Below, in pieces: positions 33,000 through 45,475 of a stretch of DNA of 64,000 bases. The stretch comes from Mnemiopsis leidyi (lineage: Eukaryota > Ctenophora > Tentaculata > Lobata > Bolinopsidae), in assembly GCA_000226015.1 (NCBI GenBank), contig JH152873.1, forward strand, positions 64,631-128,630, written 5' to 3'. How positions within the stretch are numbered: position 1 is the first letter of the stretch; the number at the start of each line of letters is the position of its first letter. The notes under the pieces are model-generated. The model was not told where the DNA came from. It did no database searches and saw nothing but the letters and a program-made list of their open reading frames with translations. The translations under genes and the position numbers were made by a program.

Positions 33000-35990
33000 A
33001 AAACACTCTCACACGAACATTCAGTCAAAAGCACCTTTTGTGAGTTTTGGTCAGGAACTTGGCGATTTCTTTAACCACGTGCAAGACTTTAAAAGCTTTG
33101 TCTAGATCACCAAAGATGCATGTCTTGGAATCATCGCTCAGCTTATGCCGCAGATCTTCATAGAGAGTACAGGTTCGAAGAACATCATATTCATCCTCGA
33201 TGATAGGGCAGAAGAAGGGCGGTTCTTTTAGGTTTTCCAATACCTGTTTGTCATTGGTAGAACATTGATAACAGATCCGCTGAAAAATGTCTTCTTTACT
33301 GAGACCATATCTACCAGTTTCAATGTTGTACCGGTGTGAACTCATCCGGAACTCTGCAAACCTTTTGAGGTGTTGATGTGGAATATCCGACTTCAGGTAA
33401 GGTTCCAGTCCAAAGTTGGTTTTTACAGAGATGTAGAAGCCTAGTTTCTTGTTGGTCGCCCTCTCCATGTTCCATTGGGCGATGAATAGTTCTCTGCTTC
33501 TTTCCCGGATGGCCTGGGGGCTGCAGTTGAAAGCCAAATTTTTACCTTTTAGGGATTGATCCGCTGCAGCTATGTTCCTGACAGACTTCAGCCTTGAAAA
33601 CCATGTCAACTCCAGTTCTCTCTGCTCAACATACGCATGTCGCACCAGTGTCGAACAGTTCTGTTGGTCCATTTCTTCCAGTCTTTGCAGGTAGCTGAAC
33701 GTCTGTGATAGTAGCTCCACCGCGAGTGGGTATCTACCTGTATCTCCCCAGACTGCTGTATTAGAAGTAGACTTGCCCACCTGTAGTGTCCATTTAAGGA
33801 AAGAGAGGTGTACCTTTTCTATTGGGTCTTTAGCTAATAGCTATTAGTGACATGGATGGGAAGCTTCTTGATGCAAAGCTCCTCATAAATTCTGTAAAAG
33901 GAAGCCATATCTGGGATCCATAGGAGAGGATTGGTACGATAAGTGCATCGAACATCTTAGTTACCATAGACTGTCGTAAGTACCTGAGGTCGAGCATGCT
34001 GTTGAGGAAGAAGTAACTCCTCAGCCCTTTCTGTTGGAGTTTAGCTTGAGCCGTTTTCATGGAGCCGATTAACGCAAAGTTATACCATTACCAAGGTAAG
34101 TGTATTCACGCACTTTCTTTGAGAAGGCGTCCAGATCGGTTGAAAACTATGCTGATGTTGACCGATAGACCCTATTCCTGACAGTAGCTGTACAGTACAT
34201 CGAGCATTTATTGAAGACTTGCACGGTTAAGTGCCAAGAGTATCAAATCGTCTGCCCACAGCAAGTGTATCACTTCAACTGCGTCCAAGACAGGAACCTC
34301 GACATCTTTAAGTGAGTTGAGATCTTCTGACAGCTGGTGGACAAAGCATTTAAACAGCTCAGGGGACATGGGGTGTCCCTGCTCAGTGCCACACAACACA
34401 ACTACCTTGTCCGGTAGTTTGTCGAGGGGTTTTATTTTAGCTTTAGAGTGGGTATACAATATACATGTACTCCATACAGTGGTTTCAAGTGGGGAGGGGG
34501 CCTTTTTCAGGTCCTCATTTCGAGCAAGCTCGACTCCCAGAGGTGTGCACTGATTGTTAACGGGTGTGTTATGTTGTGGGTGGGCCGAAGGCTCCGTACA
34601 CATCATGTAGCTTGGTTGATACTCCATACAGTTGAATTGTACCGACCTTTAATGTCCATTTTCCATAGTTTGTATTGAAGTGCTTCTCTGCACACGGTAT
34701 CGAATGCCTTGGCATTGTCAACAAAGCATGAGAACATGGCCTGGTTTCATGTGATGTATATATTTCTCGAAGGTAGTTGATAGCGAAGGTACATGATCGG
34801 CTGTCTGCGCCTCCTTACAAAAACCGAGTTGGTTTGGTGTATGTGGATTGGTCTGCGCTCTGAATTTGATAAGGCGCTGTAGCAGAATTCCAGCGAAAAG
34901 TTTCCCAAGGTTGCTACTAGCAACCGTTGCTAGCCACGGCGATCGCCCCGTAGTTGTTAGGATCATAGAGAGGTGTAACTACAGACGTGCTCTAGGGGTA
35001 AACTCCGAACTCCAAGCACTGATTGAAGATGTTGAGTACAGCATTCCGCAAAGTCTGTCCGAAAGATTTTAATTATAAGTCGTTTGAAATGAGGTCCTCC
35101 GAAACTGCTTAAGCTTTACCACTTTTCATCGGCGTATACAGCCCTCCAATTTATCTGGCGTGATGTCGGAATTTCGCTGAGTTTTCTCTGTTAATGGATT
35201 TCTTTTGAGATCTCCTTTTGGAGCTCAGGAGCTGGGCAATTTTCTGCTGGCTTATTGTCGGTTTCCCATAAAGGTCTTTGAAAAACCTGCTGAAGTTCAT
35301 CATATCAAAAACGTCCAGCTTGTTACCATTGGCTTTCATATTCTTGATGTTTTTGAATCTCTTCCTGTTCACATTCTTGCCAGAATCGATGTCTCATACA
35401 GTGTTGAGATAAAATTTGCCTTCTTATGTTTGATAAGTCTGCGATATTCCCTACGCTTATCGTAGTACTTAGTTCTGAGGTTCAGGTTGGTAGGGCTTTT
35501 CCCGTAACTTTTAGCCAACCTGTTTGCCATTCATGCAGTGTGAGTCGAACCAGGGAGCTTTGGGTTTAATAGCACGTTTTTTGGCTTGAGTCTTTTTCCT
35601 TTTAGACGCTGGTTTTCTGTTACTTTCTGTTAGGAAGAAACTCGTTTGAAAGTTCTTGATAAATGGAAACAAGTTCTTCATTAAGATCTAGAACTTTCTA
35701 ACTGTCCTAACAATGGGTGACCGATATTCGTTCTATCCTCTGTTTAAGGTCGGGTGTGTTCTGAGCTGCCAGGAACCTTTGCCTTAATCCTTTATCCTCA
35801 TTGTCCCTTTTAAATTTCTTAGGAGCATCTTCCAGCTTATCAAGTAGCACTTAAGCATTCACGTAGCTATAGCTGCGCCTTAGCTTGCATAAGCAAGGTT
35901 TGTGGTCCGAGAATATAGTGAACTTTCTGTCAACATCAACAAAACGAATGTAATGGTGTTCAACACCAGTTCACGCATTCTGAAATGTGC
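33000..35990 (-). mobile_element. LINE 1: degenerate non-LTR retrotransposon
   Basis: Read on the minus strand, the order is the end of an apurinic-type endonuclease (FTIFSDHKPCLCKL near 35900), a linker, the reverse transcriptase (PNQLGFCKEAQTADH near 34830; GTEQGHPMSPELFK and LLWADDLILLA near 34230-34400), then the C-terminal part (VPILSYGSQIW near 33940; WGDTGRYPLAVELL near 33745). The last 251 codons (33025-33780) are open, but the rest is spread over several frames with stops, so the copy is inactive. The catalytic box reads WADD, which I believe is normal for this LINE group. The 5' part of the endonuclease is missing. The clade (CR1/L2-like or a relative) is not resolved. Confidence 0.85.
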
Positions 35991-36059
35991 CCATGGGTTC
36001 AAACTAGGGGATTTGGATATAACCCCGGTGCGTACATATTGCTACCTCTAAATCCTATT

Positions 36060-37138
36060 TAGCATGAACGGCTCATTCAAGCATGCCATCGATACCCTTA
36101 GGAAAAAGGCACTGCACTCAAAGCCCTGATGTCCAGAAAGCCGGACATCAACATGCCTAGAGCTGCTGCAAAGGATGCCCTCGAAGCAACACACCTTAAG
36201 ATTCTGAAGTGGATTCTCGGTGTTCACAAAAGGGCTAACAACAACTTTTGTTACGGAAACACTGGTAGATACCCCTGCACACTATCCGTATAGTACCTCA
36301 GTGTATCAACTATAATTTTTCAGGGCATCTCAAGCCACAGTGGGTAACGTTAGCACCCTCCTCCACCATAGCTTCCAAGAACAAAAAGAGCTCAACCTAT
36401 CATGGTTTAAGACCTGGTCAGAAATCTTGAAAGCTAGCATAACAGCCCAGCCTGCTCTGTCAATAAACCCAACTCAAGCAGCAAACGAACACCTCAAAAG
36501 AACGTTCATAAATCACTGGAAGGATGAACTTTTGAGCAACCCAAAATGGCCTTCTATTATGGAGTGAAGCTGGGATTCGGTGAGGAGCAGTACCTTAACC
36601 TTTTTTAGAAGCCACAGGGTTAATATAGCTAAACTCCGCTCAAGTAGCCACGATTTCCGCATCGAAATGGGAAGATACACTAGGGAGACTGGAAACAACT
36701 ACCAGTACCATGTCAAAAAAGCTTGCAACTTCTGTTGTGATATCAAATTCCTTGAAGGCTTTGCATAACTACCTTTCTTCGAAGAGCCAATCCTTGAAAC
36801 AGAAGAGCACGCACTCACTGATGGTCCAAAATACCATGGACTTCGATCTAACCTCTCAGAGAACCTTAAAAGCCTCATTCTTCTTAAAGAGTATAGTGCC
36901 ATTATGCTCTCCCATCACCTTCCCGAATTCGGGAAATTCCTAAAAGACTGCCAGATCCTACGCAGCTCCTCAAGAACCCCTACTAATACCTAGCACCATT
37001 ACCCTCATTCGTCCCTNTCTTCACACTCGGGTTATCTTAANNNNNNNNNNNGATCCTACGCAGCTCCTCAAGAACCCCTACTAATACCTAGCACCATTAC
37101 CCTCATTCGTCCCTCTCTTCACACTCGGGTTATCTTAA
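36060..37138 (+). mobile_element. LINE 2: 3' fragment of the same LINE type, head-to-head with LINE 1
   Basis: The plus strand encodes the C-terminal part of the same LINE protein: FKHAIDTLRKKAL near 36078, a VHK..NNN..YGNTGRYP-like segment near 36220-36270, then LLHHSFQEQKELNLSWF near 36355-36410. Several stops and frameshifts separate these pieces. The coding remnant ends near 36990. It is interrupted by an assembly gap with duplicated flanks. Confidence 0.75.
36954..37138. other. assembly gap (11 N) with identical 87-bp flanks
   Basis: Bases 37041-37051 are N and 37017 is a single N. The 87 bp before the gap (36954-37040) are repeated, apart from that N, at 37052-37138. This is what an unresolved overlap or a collapsed gap leaves behind, so the duplication is probably not real. 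Confidence 0.95.
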
Positions 37139-37464
37139 ATTTGTTTGCCTTGCGTTGCGGCCCATTTTCAATTTTCAAATTAAATTTTCAATTGAAAATA
37201 TGGGGCGGCAGCTTCGCTGGCAGCAGGTCAGGCAACGTCTGACAAAAATCTGTTACTTTGTTTTCTCTTTGCATGTCTGTACAGCGTTTTGTGACTTCAT
37301 TTTTCTAGCTTAATTTATTGTTTCTTTCACGTTGTAATGAACTTTTTTTGACGTCTCTTATCTTTTTTTTTCTCTTTATTAACAACTTATTGACAATTTA
37401 TTCCTGTATATAAGTCGCGACGAAAGTGTTAGTGCTTTCTCCGACAATTTATGTTTAATGATCC

Positions 37465-38950
37465 TGTTTAGTGAGGTCCAGTACCCCGAATGACATAACA
37501 GACTCAAGTTATTCCAGCGAAGCTGCCATGTAGTCGACTACGCTTGCTCCGATTCTAGGACTCTTGTCCGAAATTGTGTTTCAATTTACAATACCATGTC
37601 AAATCGATTTCGATTTTCGGACAACAGTCCGCTTCGGACAACAGTCCATTTGGCGGACTCTTGTCCGAAATTGTGTTTCAATTTACAATACCATGTCAAA
37701 TCGATTTCGATTTTCGGACAACAGTCCGCTTGTAACAACAGTCCATTTGGCGGACTCTTGTCCGAATACAAACTGCATCATGCTTGTTAAGACTTGTAAC
37801 ACACATTTAGCCTCAACGACCATTAGAGAGCATTAGAACCGGACGCTTGTCCGAATGAGGATGTGAGCCTTTCACTTCATGTGACCCGTTGGGTCGGAAC
37901 GCAATGTGAGCGTGTACATGTACACGCTGACATCACTTGGTGATTGGGTAGATATGAGAACCCTGACATCAACGCTCACCATTAATTTTGGTGATTTGAG
38001 ACCTTTAATGCACTAACAGACTATAACGAGCATGCCAGATCGCATCATTCGTTACAATATATAGACAATGAAAGGTAGTTAAGTCATCGCCTAACTACAT
38101 CATGGCTACCAACAAATTCAGGTCATCCCTGAAATTGAAATTGAAATTAAAATCAACTTCATGAACCGACTTTATTCACGTGCTTAAACTGTAACACTGC
38201 GAGCATGTAGCTTTCCCTAATCACGTGATCTCCCTTTGTCATGCGCTTCATGATACAGACCCTTCCTTTGTCATGCAGCACATGAAAGCGAACCATATAC
38301 ATTATACACAACCAAAAGTAATTGAGAAGCGTGGGAATTTTCGGACAAGAGTCCGTTCGGACAACAGTCCATTTCGGACAACAGTCCGCTTTTTTCCGAA
38401 CACAGATTGACAGATTCGGACAACAGTCCGTTTCGGACAAGAGTCCGCTTCGGACAACAGTCCGATTACCGCTTGCTCCGTTGTAGTTAATAGAAGTAAA
38501 CTCTCCGAAAATATCACTCAAGGTTTGACCGTTCATGATGGAGAGTGCAAGCAAAAAAGTCTATCAGCTTGGACCCCCGGGAGTTGATGATTTGGTCCTT
38601 GCTAACTCGCTCACTCGTTTCAGGATGACTTGCCGGAGGATTCCAAATCCTCTTCCACTACCTTCTTAACCTTAATTAGTGCATCGTTTAGCCTTATATG
38701 ACGACTGCTCGGGTGAGTCATACACGTTGATGATGGTGAATTTCTTGTCGATATCATATAAGGGTAAAAAGTAATGGCTTGAAAATCTAGACACTCCGTT
38801 TTTCAGACCCCCGACGACGCTTTTTTGCAAACGGATTGGAGCCCAAACGGACAGAGATAGAGACTTGAAAATTTCAGACAAGGTAGATTTCATCGCGTTT
38901 TGTTCAATATTTTTGAACCAGGCCTGAGGCCACGGGAGTCACTGGATCCA
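37465..38950 (-). mobile_element. LINE 3: endonuclease fragment, split by a nested element
   Basis: The minus strand encodes the endonuclease half of the same LINE type: KKFTIINVYDSPEQSSYK near 38690-38745, then NGQTLSDIFGEFTSINYN near 38480-38535, and on the far side of a 918-bp insertion VVDYMAAS near 37520-37545 followed by SFGVLDLTKQ. Removing the insertion and one copy of its 11-bp target duplication restores a continuous NYNGASVVDY reading. Frameshifts elsewhere show it is dead, and the 3' part is missing. Confidence 0.75.
37552..38469. mobile_element. 918-bp non-autonomous DNA element with CGGAC...GTCCG arrays and 11-bp TSD
   Basis: Both flanks carry the same 11-bp sequence CGCTTGCTCCG (37541-37551 and 38470-38480), and the interrupted LINE frame is continuous without the insert. 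The ends are inverted: GGACTCTTGTCCGAA on the left pairs with TTCGGACAACAGTCC on the right, with one mismatch. About 13 copies of a 14-bp motif CGGACAA(C/G)AGTCCG, itself an inverted repeat, cluster in the terminal and subterminal 300 bp (left) and 140 bp (right). The left part also has two tandem 97-100-bp units. There is no open frame of note. The duplication size fits a Mutator-like element, but the superfamily is inferred only from this. Confidence 0.8.
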
Positions 38951-41900
38951 ACATAAACATAAAAAGAAGTTTCATTAGTTCAAGAAGTTTCTTCAGTTCA
39001 AGTATTAAAAAATCTGTTGGAACATCGTCGATTTTAGCAATCACAATGCTGTGTTAAAAGCGAAACAAAGCAAATAGAATGTGTGCCAGCTGCAAAAATG
39101 CAAAATGATAATCTCACTATTGCACTCAATATTTAACACCGAAGCCGTCTATTAGTGCTTTATTTGACTAAAAAAGTGTGACGCAACTAGCAACATGATG
39201 AGATCTGGATGTTCTAAAATCTGGATTCAGAATTCCCTTATCATATTCATACTTCGCACTGTCTGTATTTCGAACTTCGATATTGTTCAGCAATGCTTTT
39301 ATACAATTGCACTAAATCAAAAATGTAGGTTCATTAACCATGGTTGATGAACGATTGCAATGACTGATAGCAATAAATGTGTGACACTGATCAATGGGTT
39401 GAGTACTCGTAGAGCGGCACACCGCGTATCGGTATAACATGTTTCTATTGCTCCTTGAAACCGAAAGTTGAATTGCTACATTTGTGACAACAGTTCTAAG
39501 CAGTAGGGCCCAGTAAAGAGCTTCTTAACAGTCGGCATAATTGTGATAAAGTGATTTTTTTATTACTAATTCTTTTCTCCGAAGAGTATACTCAGTTTAA
39601 GTCACATGCGGTGTTTAACTGTTTAACTTTATGGCGTTTATTCCTTTCTTACCCCACTGCAAATGTTTAATGATCATTCATTGTCAATATTGATAACAAA
39701 CATTGTCCATTTTGTGCGGTTAATCAGATTAGTCCAATTTGATTCTGAAGCAATTTTCTAAAAAATAATTCCACCTTTTTTATTAAATTTAATTAGTAGC
39801 CTTGTTGATTTTCTCTGTAGACTTGAAAATGCGTCTTAAGGAAAAGATAAGATAAAAATTATAAAAGGCTTGAACCTTATCTAAGATAGTGACGTTTCTT
39901 TTCTAAAATTGTGACGTTCCTTTTCTAAGAAATTGTGACGTTTCTTACTTGATTGCAAATTTGTTTTGGGGCATGGAATTCTTATCGATTTATCTATTCA
40001 TCATTTCAGTAATTGAATATGAACGTGTCAGTTCGAAATATTTGACGACAAGTTTCCTAAAAACGCATTTTCAAGTCAACATAAAAAATCAACAAAGCTA
40101 TAACTAAATTTGAAGAATGAGACTTAATAACTACTTGCTGCTATCAGAGATTAAATTAAATTAGTTATTGGATTTGAACGTTTAACATCACATTCATTGT
40201 CCCATATATATACTTAACTTAATTTGACATGTGGACGTGTAGTTGTCCCAGGTTCCATGTGTTGATAATTAGGGCAGAATACTAATAACTGCCGGACACA
40301 CATTGATCAATATTGCATTCGCCAAAGAATATTAATTAAAGCTAGGCATGGTCTCAAGTTACTTTAAAATTAAAGTAACATATCGTATGTTCTACTTATA
40401 GGCACAATTTTAATTTAAACATAAGTTGAAACTTTCCACCGTTTAACCTAGGTTTTTACCCTATTTTAATTGACATCGGGAGTTCCATGTCTTGTTTTCA
40501 CATGTCTTGTCGATTAATTAAAACGTTTAAAAATAGTTTGTTGTGATCAGATCCAGAGGCAGAGTAAACTCTCACTTGTACAAAGTTCGCACTTTCCTGG
40601 TCTCATGAGGGTGGCTCACTAATAAATCCTTAGTCCAGGCAGCAGGGTTGCCGTCATGATATGACAGTACGTTAGTACAACATCAAATTATATCTCAACT
40701 AACTGTGATCGGGTTTTCAGTCATTTTATCTTGAGTTATTATTATCAATTTCTCTGTTTCCATTTCCAAAAATAACAATACTACTCTTATGTGTAACATG
40801 ATGATGAACAGATAATTTTAGCCACATCATTACACTCGGAGCACAGTGTAGTACAATTGTTTGCCTTTGTACGACCTCTGGAAAACAAAAGGACTGGGAC
40901 TAACTCTTTTACTGCGGAAACGAAACTCATTTGTATGAGGTAGTGAACACGGGGCTTTGTGCTTGACATAGCTTTTTCAGTAATTTTTTGTTGTACTTAA
41001 GTATAATGATAGCCCCCGCTTTTGAGCAAATTTTATGTTATGCTGAAGTAATGATAGTCGATGGAACAATTTTCTTTCTTTACTTCTTTTCAGTCTAATT
41101 TTAACTTCGAAATTTGAAGTAGTTTTTTTAGTAAGTTGATAATGATATGGAAATTTGAGAACAGTAACGAAACATCAGCAAGCGCGCTAAAATTAGCATA
41201 TAGTCCTTCACCCGATTAAGATATCTACAAAATCCTCGGCCAATTCGCAGAGAAAGTTTCAAAGGGTCAGCTCAGGTCTGAGCATCTCAACCATATCACA
41301 AAATTATCGTTGAAATAAGGAAATTTCTTGTCAGCATCATGTTAAACTATTACAGGCTGTATTTAATATGGACTTAACAACAAATCGCGACATATAAGTA
41401 CCGATGCATCTGGCGCTTAATTTTAGCTTTATAATGAAATTGTTAAAAGTACCGAGCCAGGTAAAATGAGCTGCTGATTCTGTCACAAATTTCAGGCAAT
41501 TATCACGTATATCGGAAGAGGGCTTCATGTCGAGTTTTAAGTCGAACAGAGAACAGAGATCAAGTCCTCTAGACGATCTCTTTAGATGAACCGTTTTTTG
41601 AAGCCTCACAATTTTGTCTACTTTCTGATGAAAACAATAATTTACAGCTGTTCCAATGAAGCATGTTATGATGATAACCTGAAATTGGATTCTTGTATAC
41701 GGTCTTAATACTATGATTATGATATGACTTCGATAATTTTCCACGTCACAAAATCTGATTGCGTTTATTAACAATTCGCCAAAAAATAAACTTCGTAGAA
41801 AAGTGTGTTGTTCATTGTAAATAATAACGCTTCGTTACTGTATGCTTATCTAGATCTGAAGTTCAGTGCGTAACAATTAATTTTAGTTCAATTTGCAGAA

Positions 41901-42053
41901 ATGAGCACGTATAACCACGACTAAGCTTACACAATTTGCTTATTTGCTTATATGTGTGCCTTGTTCTACTTTAAACACAGTACACGTAGCCAGTAGCCTA
42001 GTCCACACACTCCCACAGCTACACCACATTATTACTGTTGTGGAACTCTAGGA
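38951..42053. other. 3.1-kb gene-poor stretch upstream of the transporter pair
   Basis: No recognised gene. Two minus-strand open frames (41337-41774, 145 codons, with one hydrophobic segment; 40787-40969, 60 codons, Cys-rich end) have protein-like composition but no recognised family or splice evidence. They are noted here only as possible exons. Confidence 0.35.
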
Positions 42054-44468
42054 ATGCAAGAAGAGGAAATGACACTACTAACCGAGAGTGACCCCCTTGT
42101 AAACATGCAGATTTCCTCAACTTCTACCACCGGCAATGGGAGTGAATTGAGGGAGGTGACTGTGCAGGACGTTTTGAATGAAGCCAGGTTCAGTCTGATG
42201 GATGCTATGTTTGTTGTTGCGTTGGGCCTGATAGCCATGGCAGATTCCATGCAGGCTTGTTATCTCGCAATAGTACTTCCAGTTCTTAAGTAAGTGAACT
42301 TATCTTAATAGCAGTTAGCCCTGGCAAGGGCTGGCATCTAAGGGCCTTAAAACAGTATATATAAACATTTGAAATACAAATTCATTTTACCTAAATAAAT
42401 AAGTTTATTTAAATTATTTAGTCCCAAATATTAGCCGAAAACTGTCCAGCTTTGTATGGCATTAAAATGGGAAATCCATAACTAACATATCAGGTCGGAA
42501 ACATACCATCATACTGTTTGCGTTTGTACTTTGTGGTCGAAGGGAAACAATTCAAATCATTCAATAATTATATTTATATTAAAATTAAATACTAAAAGAG
42601 CTGACTGCAGATGCAACTGGCAACTAAGTGCAGCACAAGAAGCAACTGCAACAGCTCTAACTCTTTGTGGGACTGGTTTCGGTGGAATCTTCCTGGGTCC
42701 CCTGTCTGACAGGTTATAGAAATTTAGAAATCTCAATGTCTATAATGGTGAAGATGCCAGATAAAAAGCATAGTTCTCAAGTCACTATACTAGATTCATC
42801 TACATTCGCTTTTCAGGCATGGGAGAAAACCCACTGCAGCGATCACATCTCTCATCCTCTTTTTGTCAATGATTACAACATCTTTTTCTCCTAATTTTGT
42901 CTTCTTCCTTTTCTTTGGCATTGTAGGAGGACTGTGTGTCGGAGGATCCCTTTCAATCGCTTACACGTTTTGGGCGGAGGTTTCAAGCCAGAACTACAGG
43001 TTTTTTCTCGCTTTTAAGACTTTCAGCATGGTACTGGAAGTTTATATTGAAATATTTCTCACATAAATCTATAATTGACCTATGAGATGCAAGATCAATC
43101 AAGTTCTAAAAACGCTGTGTTGCTATATGGAACTCCTAGCTGTTTCTTTCCAATTTAAATTTTTGTTAATTCTTCAATTGTATAGCAGGCAATAAACGCT
43201 TTCTTGTGTGCATTAAGATTATGCTTGAATATTATACTTAATCATAGCATCATTTCTCTGAATTTTGTGTAAAACACGCGTAAGATAAAAATCATTGATT
43301 TCAGAGCTGCTGGGTTCGTGGTGATAACAATGTTTTGGAATTCTGGGCTGGCAATATCCAACGGCTTTGCCCTTCTGGTGCTAAACAGAATCGGATGGAG
43401 AATCTTCACAGCTTTGATGTCACTCCCCGCTGTCATGGCAGTCTTGATAATTTCCTTCTTACCAGAGTCTCCAAAATTTCTTAATAGAGCAAGGAAGGAT
43501 GACCCGACAAAGCTGATGAATGCTCTTAGGTAAATCACTCTTAAAACAACTTCATTCAACAACATAATTCGATTACAATTTAATTTTTTGATAAGTATCA
43601 TATCATTAGTAGCTAACGAAGATTCAATGTCAGGCAAAAGTTGAGAAGTGCCAACGTTAGCTACAACTTAAGCGAAGTTAAGATACTCAGAGAACCAGGC
43701 TCAGATCAAGGGACAACCAACGAGACCACTATAACGAGATCATTCGCGACAATCTTCGGTGACGAGCTGAGAAAAGATACTCTTAAGATTTTGGCGATAT
43801 ATTCCTGCCTTCAAGTTTTATACAAAGGTCTTCTATACGTAGTGACTGGTATTTTTGCGAAGGACTTTTGTGGTTTGACAATAAGTGATTCAGCACTAAA
43901 TTCAAATTTAGGGAGTCAAGACAATTTCAGTAACTGTGATACTCTTAGCAATGGTGACTTGATGAATGGTGTCCTTCTGTCTGTTGCACTTTACCCATCT
44001 ACAGTAATCAGTGTTTATATGGCTGAAAAGATTGGTGAGAGCAAAACTCTAAAACTATTTGCTGTGGCCTGCTTTGTATTTTGTACCGTCATGTTGATTT
44101 GCCTCCCAACTGCATTATTCTTCATAAACATCGGACTATTAATATTTAGTGTAGCAGGGATGTCCCTTATTTTGTACATGGTCCTACCTCAAATGTACCC
44201 AACAGTTGTTAGAAACTCTGGTTTCGGACTTGTAGACGGGGTGGGAAAGCTGGTCGCGTCAATTGGTGTATTTGTGATAACAGCAGCATTGGAATCATCA
44301 GTTCGAGGTGCCATTGGAATTTTGGTTTTAATTTGTCTCCTTATAATTGTACAGAGCCTGTTACTGAGAGTTAGAGGTGACTTGAAGGACAATCAAGAGA
44401 GAACCTCAGAATCAAATGGGTATCATGAAAAAGACAAAGTGAAAAACTCGTTGCCACATCTGGATTAA
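42054..44468 (+). CDS. SVOP/SV2-like MFS transporter, copy 1
   Basis: Five exons at 42054-42289, 42611-42712, 42817-42999, 43305-43529 and 43634-44468 give a 526-residue protein. All junctions split a codon after its second base. It is a major facilitator superfamily member of the SV2/SVOP and organic-cation type. The loop 2-3 signature reads GPLSDRHGRKP, the family PESPKFL motif follows TM6, and the C-terminal half contains a conserved RNSGFGLVDGVGK. The luminal loop between TM7 and TM8 is short, as in SVOP and unlike SV2. The N-terminus has LTESDPL-type acidic residues that could serve in sorting. The ATG is 2 nt after an AG acceptor. Substrate unknown. Copy 2, 2.2 kb downstream, has the same intron positions. 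Confidence 0.92.
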
Positions 44469-44940
44469 TAGCGTGAGAACATATTCTACACATGTTAATT
44501 CATTGCTGTTACAATCGAGGCTCTGTAATTCTGTAAATCAACGAATAATTAAGTAGTATTTCCGTGTTTCCCTTCGTATCCAAACAAGAAAATATTTTTC
44601 GCGAAAACTGATTGGGTCTTCAAATCTTTAGCAAGATAAACTGATAAAGTTCAAAGCTTAATGATTTGAAGAATTTTTTCATGTTGCATTTAATATTAGC
44701 TTGGATTTTTATTGAGAATATCGTGTTTAATGTTTACTTCAGGGCTTCTTCAATCAAAGTTTACTTATGTTAAACCGAATGCTAGAATGCACTAAAAACT
44801 ACACATCTTTGTCTAATAAAAACAGTATAATTATCCAGTAAGCCAGCAATTTATTCTTTGAGATATTAGTAAAGTTCGCAAAGAGCAACCATAGTTTTCT
44901 AATAAATTAAAAATTATGACCTCTAATCCCCCAATAAAGT
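44469..44940. other. 3' flank of transporter copy 1
   Basis: AT-rich, with several AATAAA-like signals (for example near 44815 and 44900). No gene recognised. Confidence 0.4.
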
Positions 44941-45475
44941 TTATATGCAGATTGACGAGTGTGCTATGGGGTCACCTATAGCTCCTATTTTAGCAGAAAT
45001 CTTTATAAATCATTGATTGTTACCGAAAATTATTCGGTCAGACCATGATAATTATCTTAATTTACAGTTTTTAGGTTCTGGACAATATGATTCCTTCAGT
45101 ATTAAGTTATTTATCAGATATGTAGACGACACACTAGTCGTCTGTTGTAATCCTGGAGATGCAGACAGATTTATTTCTTAATATCTTAACAGTTTGCATC
45201 CAAATATGAAGTTCATTTTGGAGCACGAGGTTTTAGATCGATTAGCATTTTTAGACTTTCGAATCATTAAAGATGATGACAAAGTTGAAATAACTGTGTA
45301 TAGAAAGCCTACTCATTCAGGTGTGTTTACTCATTTCGCCAGCTTCGTGCCGTACCCTTTCAAGGTCGGCTTGATAAACACCCTGCTGAGCAGAGCCTAC
45401 CGTCGATATAGTAACTGGAATCTTTTTCACTTAGAAGTTGAGAAGATTAAAAGTATGTTCATGATGAATGGCTAA
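44941..45475 (+). mobile_element. Penelope-like element, reverse transcriptase fragment
   Basis: A broken piece of a Penelope-type reverse transcriptase. The AMGSPIAPILAEIF box, the catalytic RYVDDTLVV box and the downstream LAFLDFRI and VYRKPTHSG motifs occur in the expected order over about 530 bp. It has a small number of breaks and lacks the N-terminal part and the GIY-YIG endonuclease. It lies between the two transporter genes. Confidence 0.75.

Noticed and set aside
37564-37836. Open frames on both strands over the CGGAC arrays
   Set aside because: They arise from repeat composition in a non-coding element.
37564-38554. Short regularly recurring motif, CRISPR-like at first sight
   Set aside because: The CGGAC...GTCCG units have irregular spacing and no spacers of constant length, lie in a transposon, and the genome is eukaryotic.
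41337-41774. 145-codon minus-strand open frame
   Set aside because: Might be an exon, but no recognised domain or splice pattern; mentioned only in the description of the stretch.
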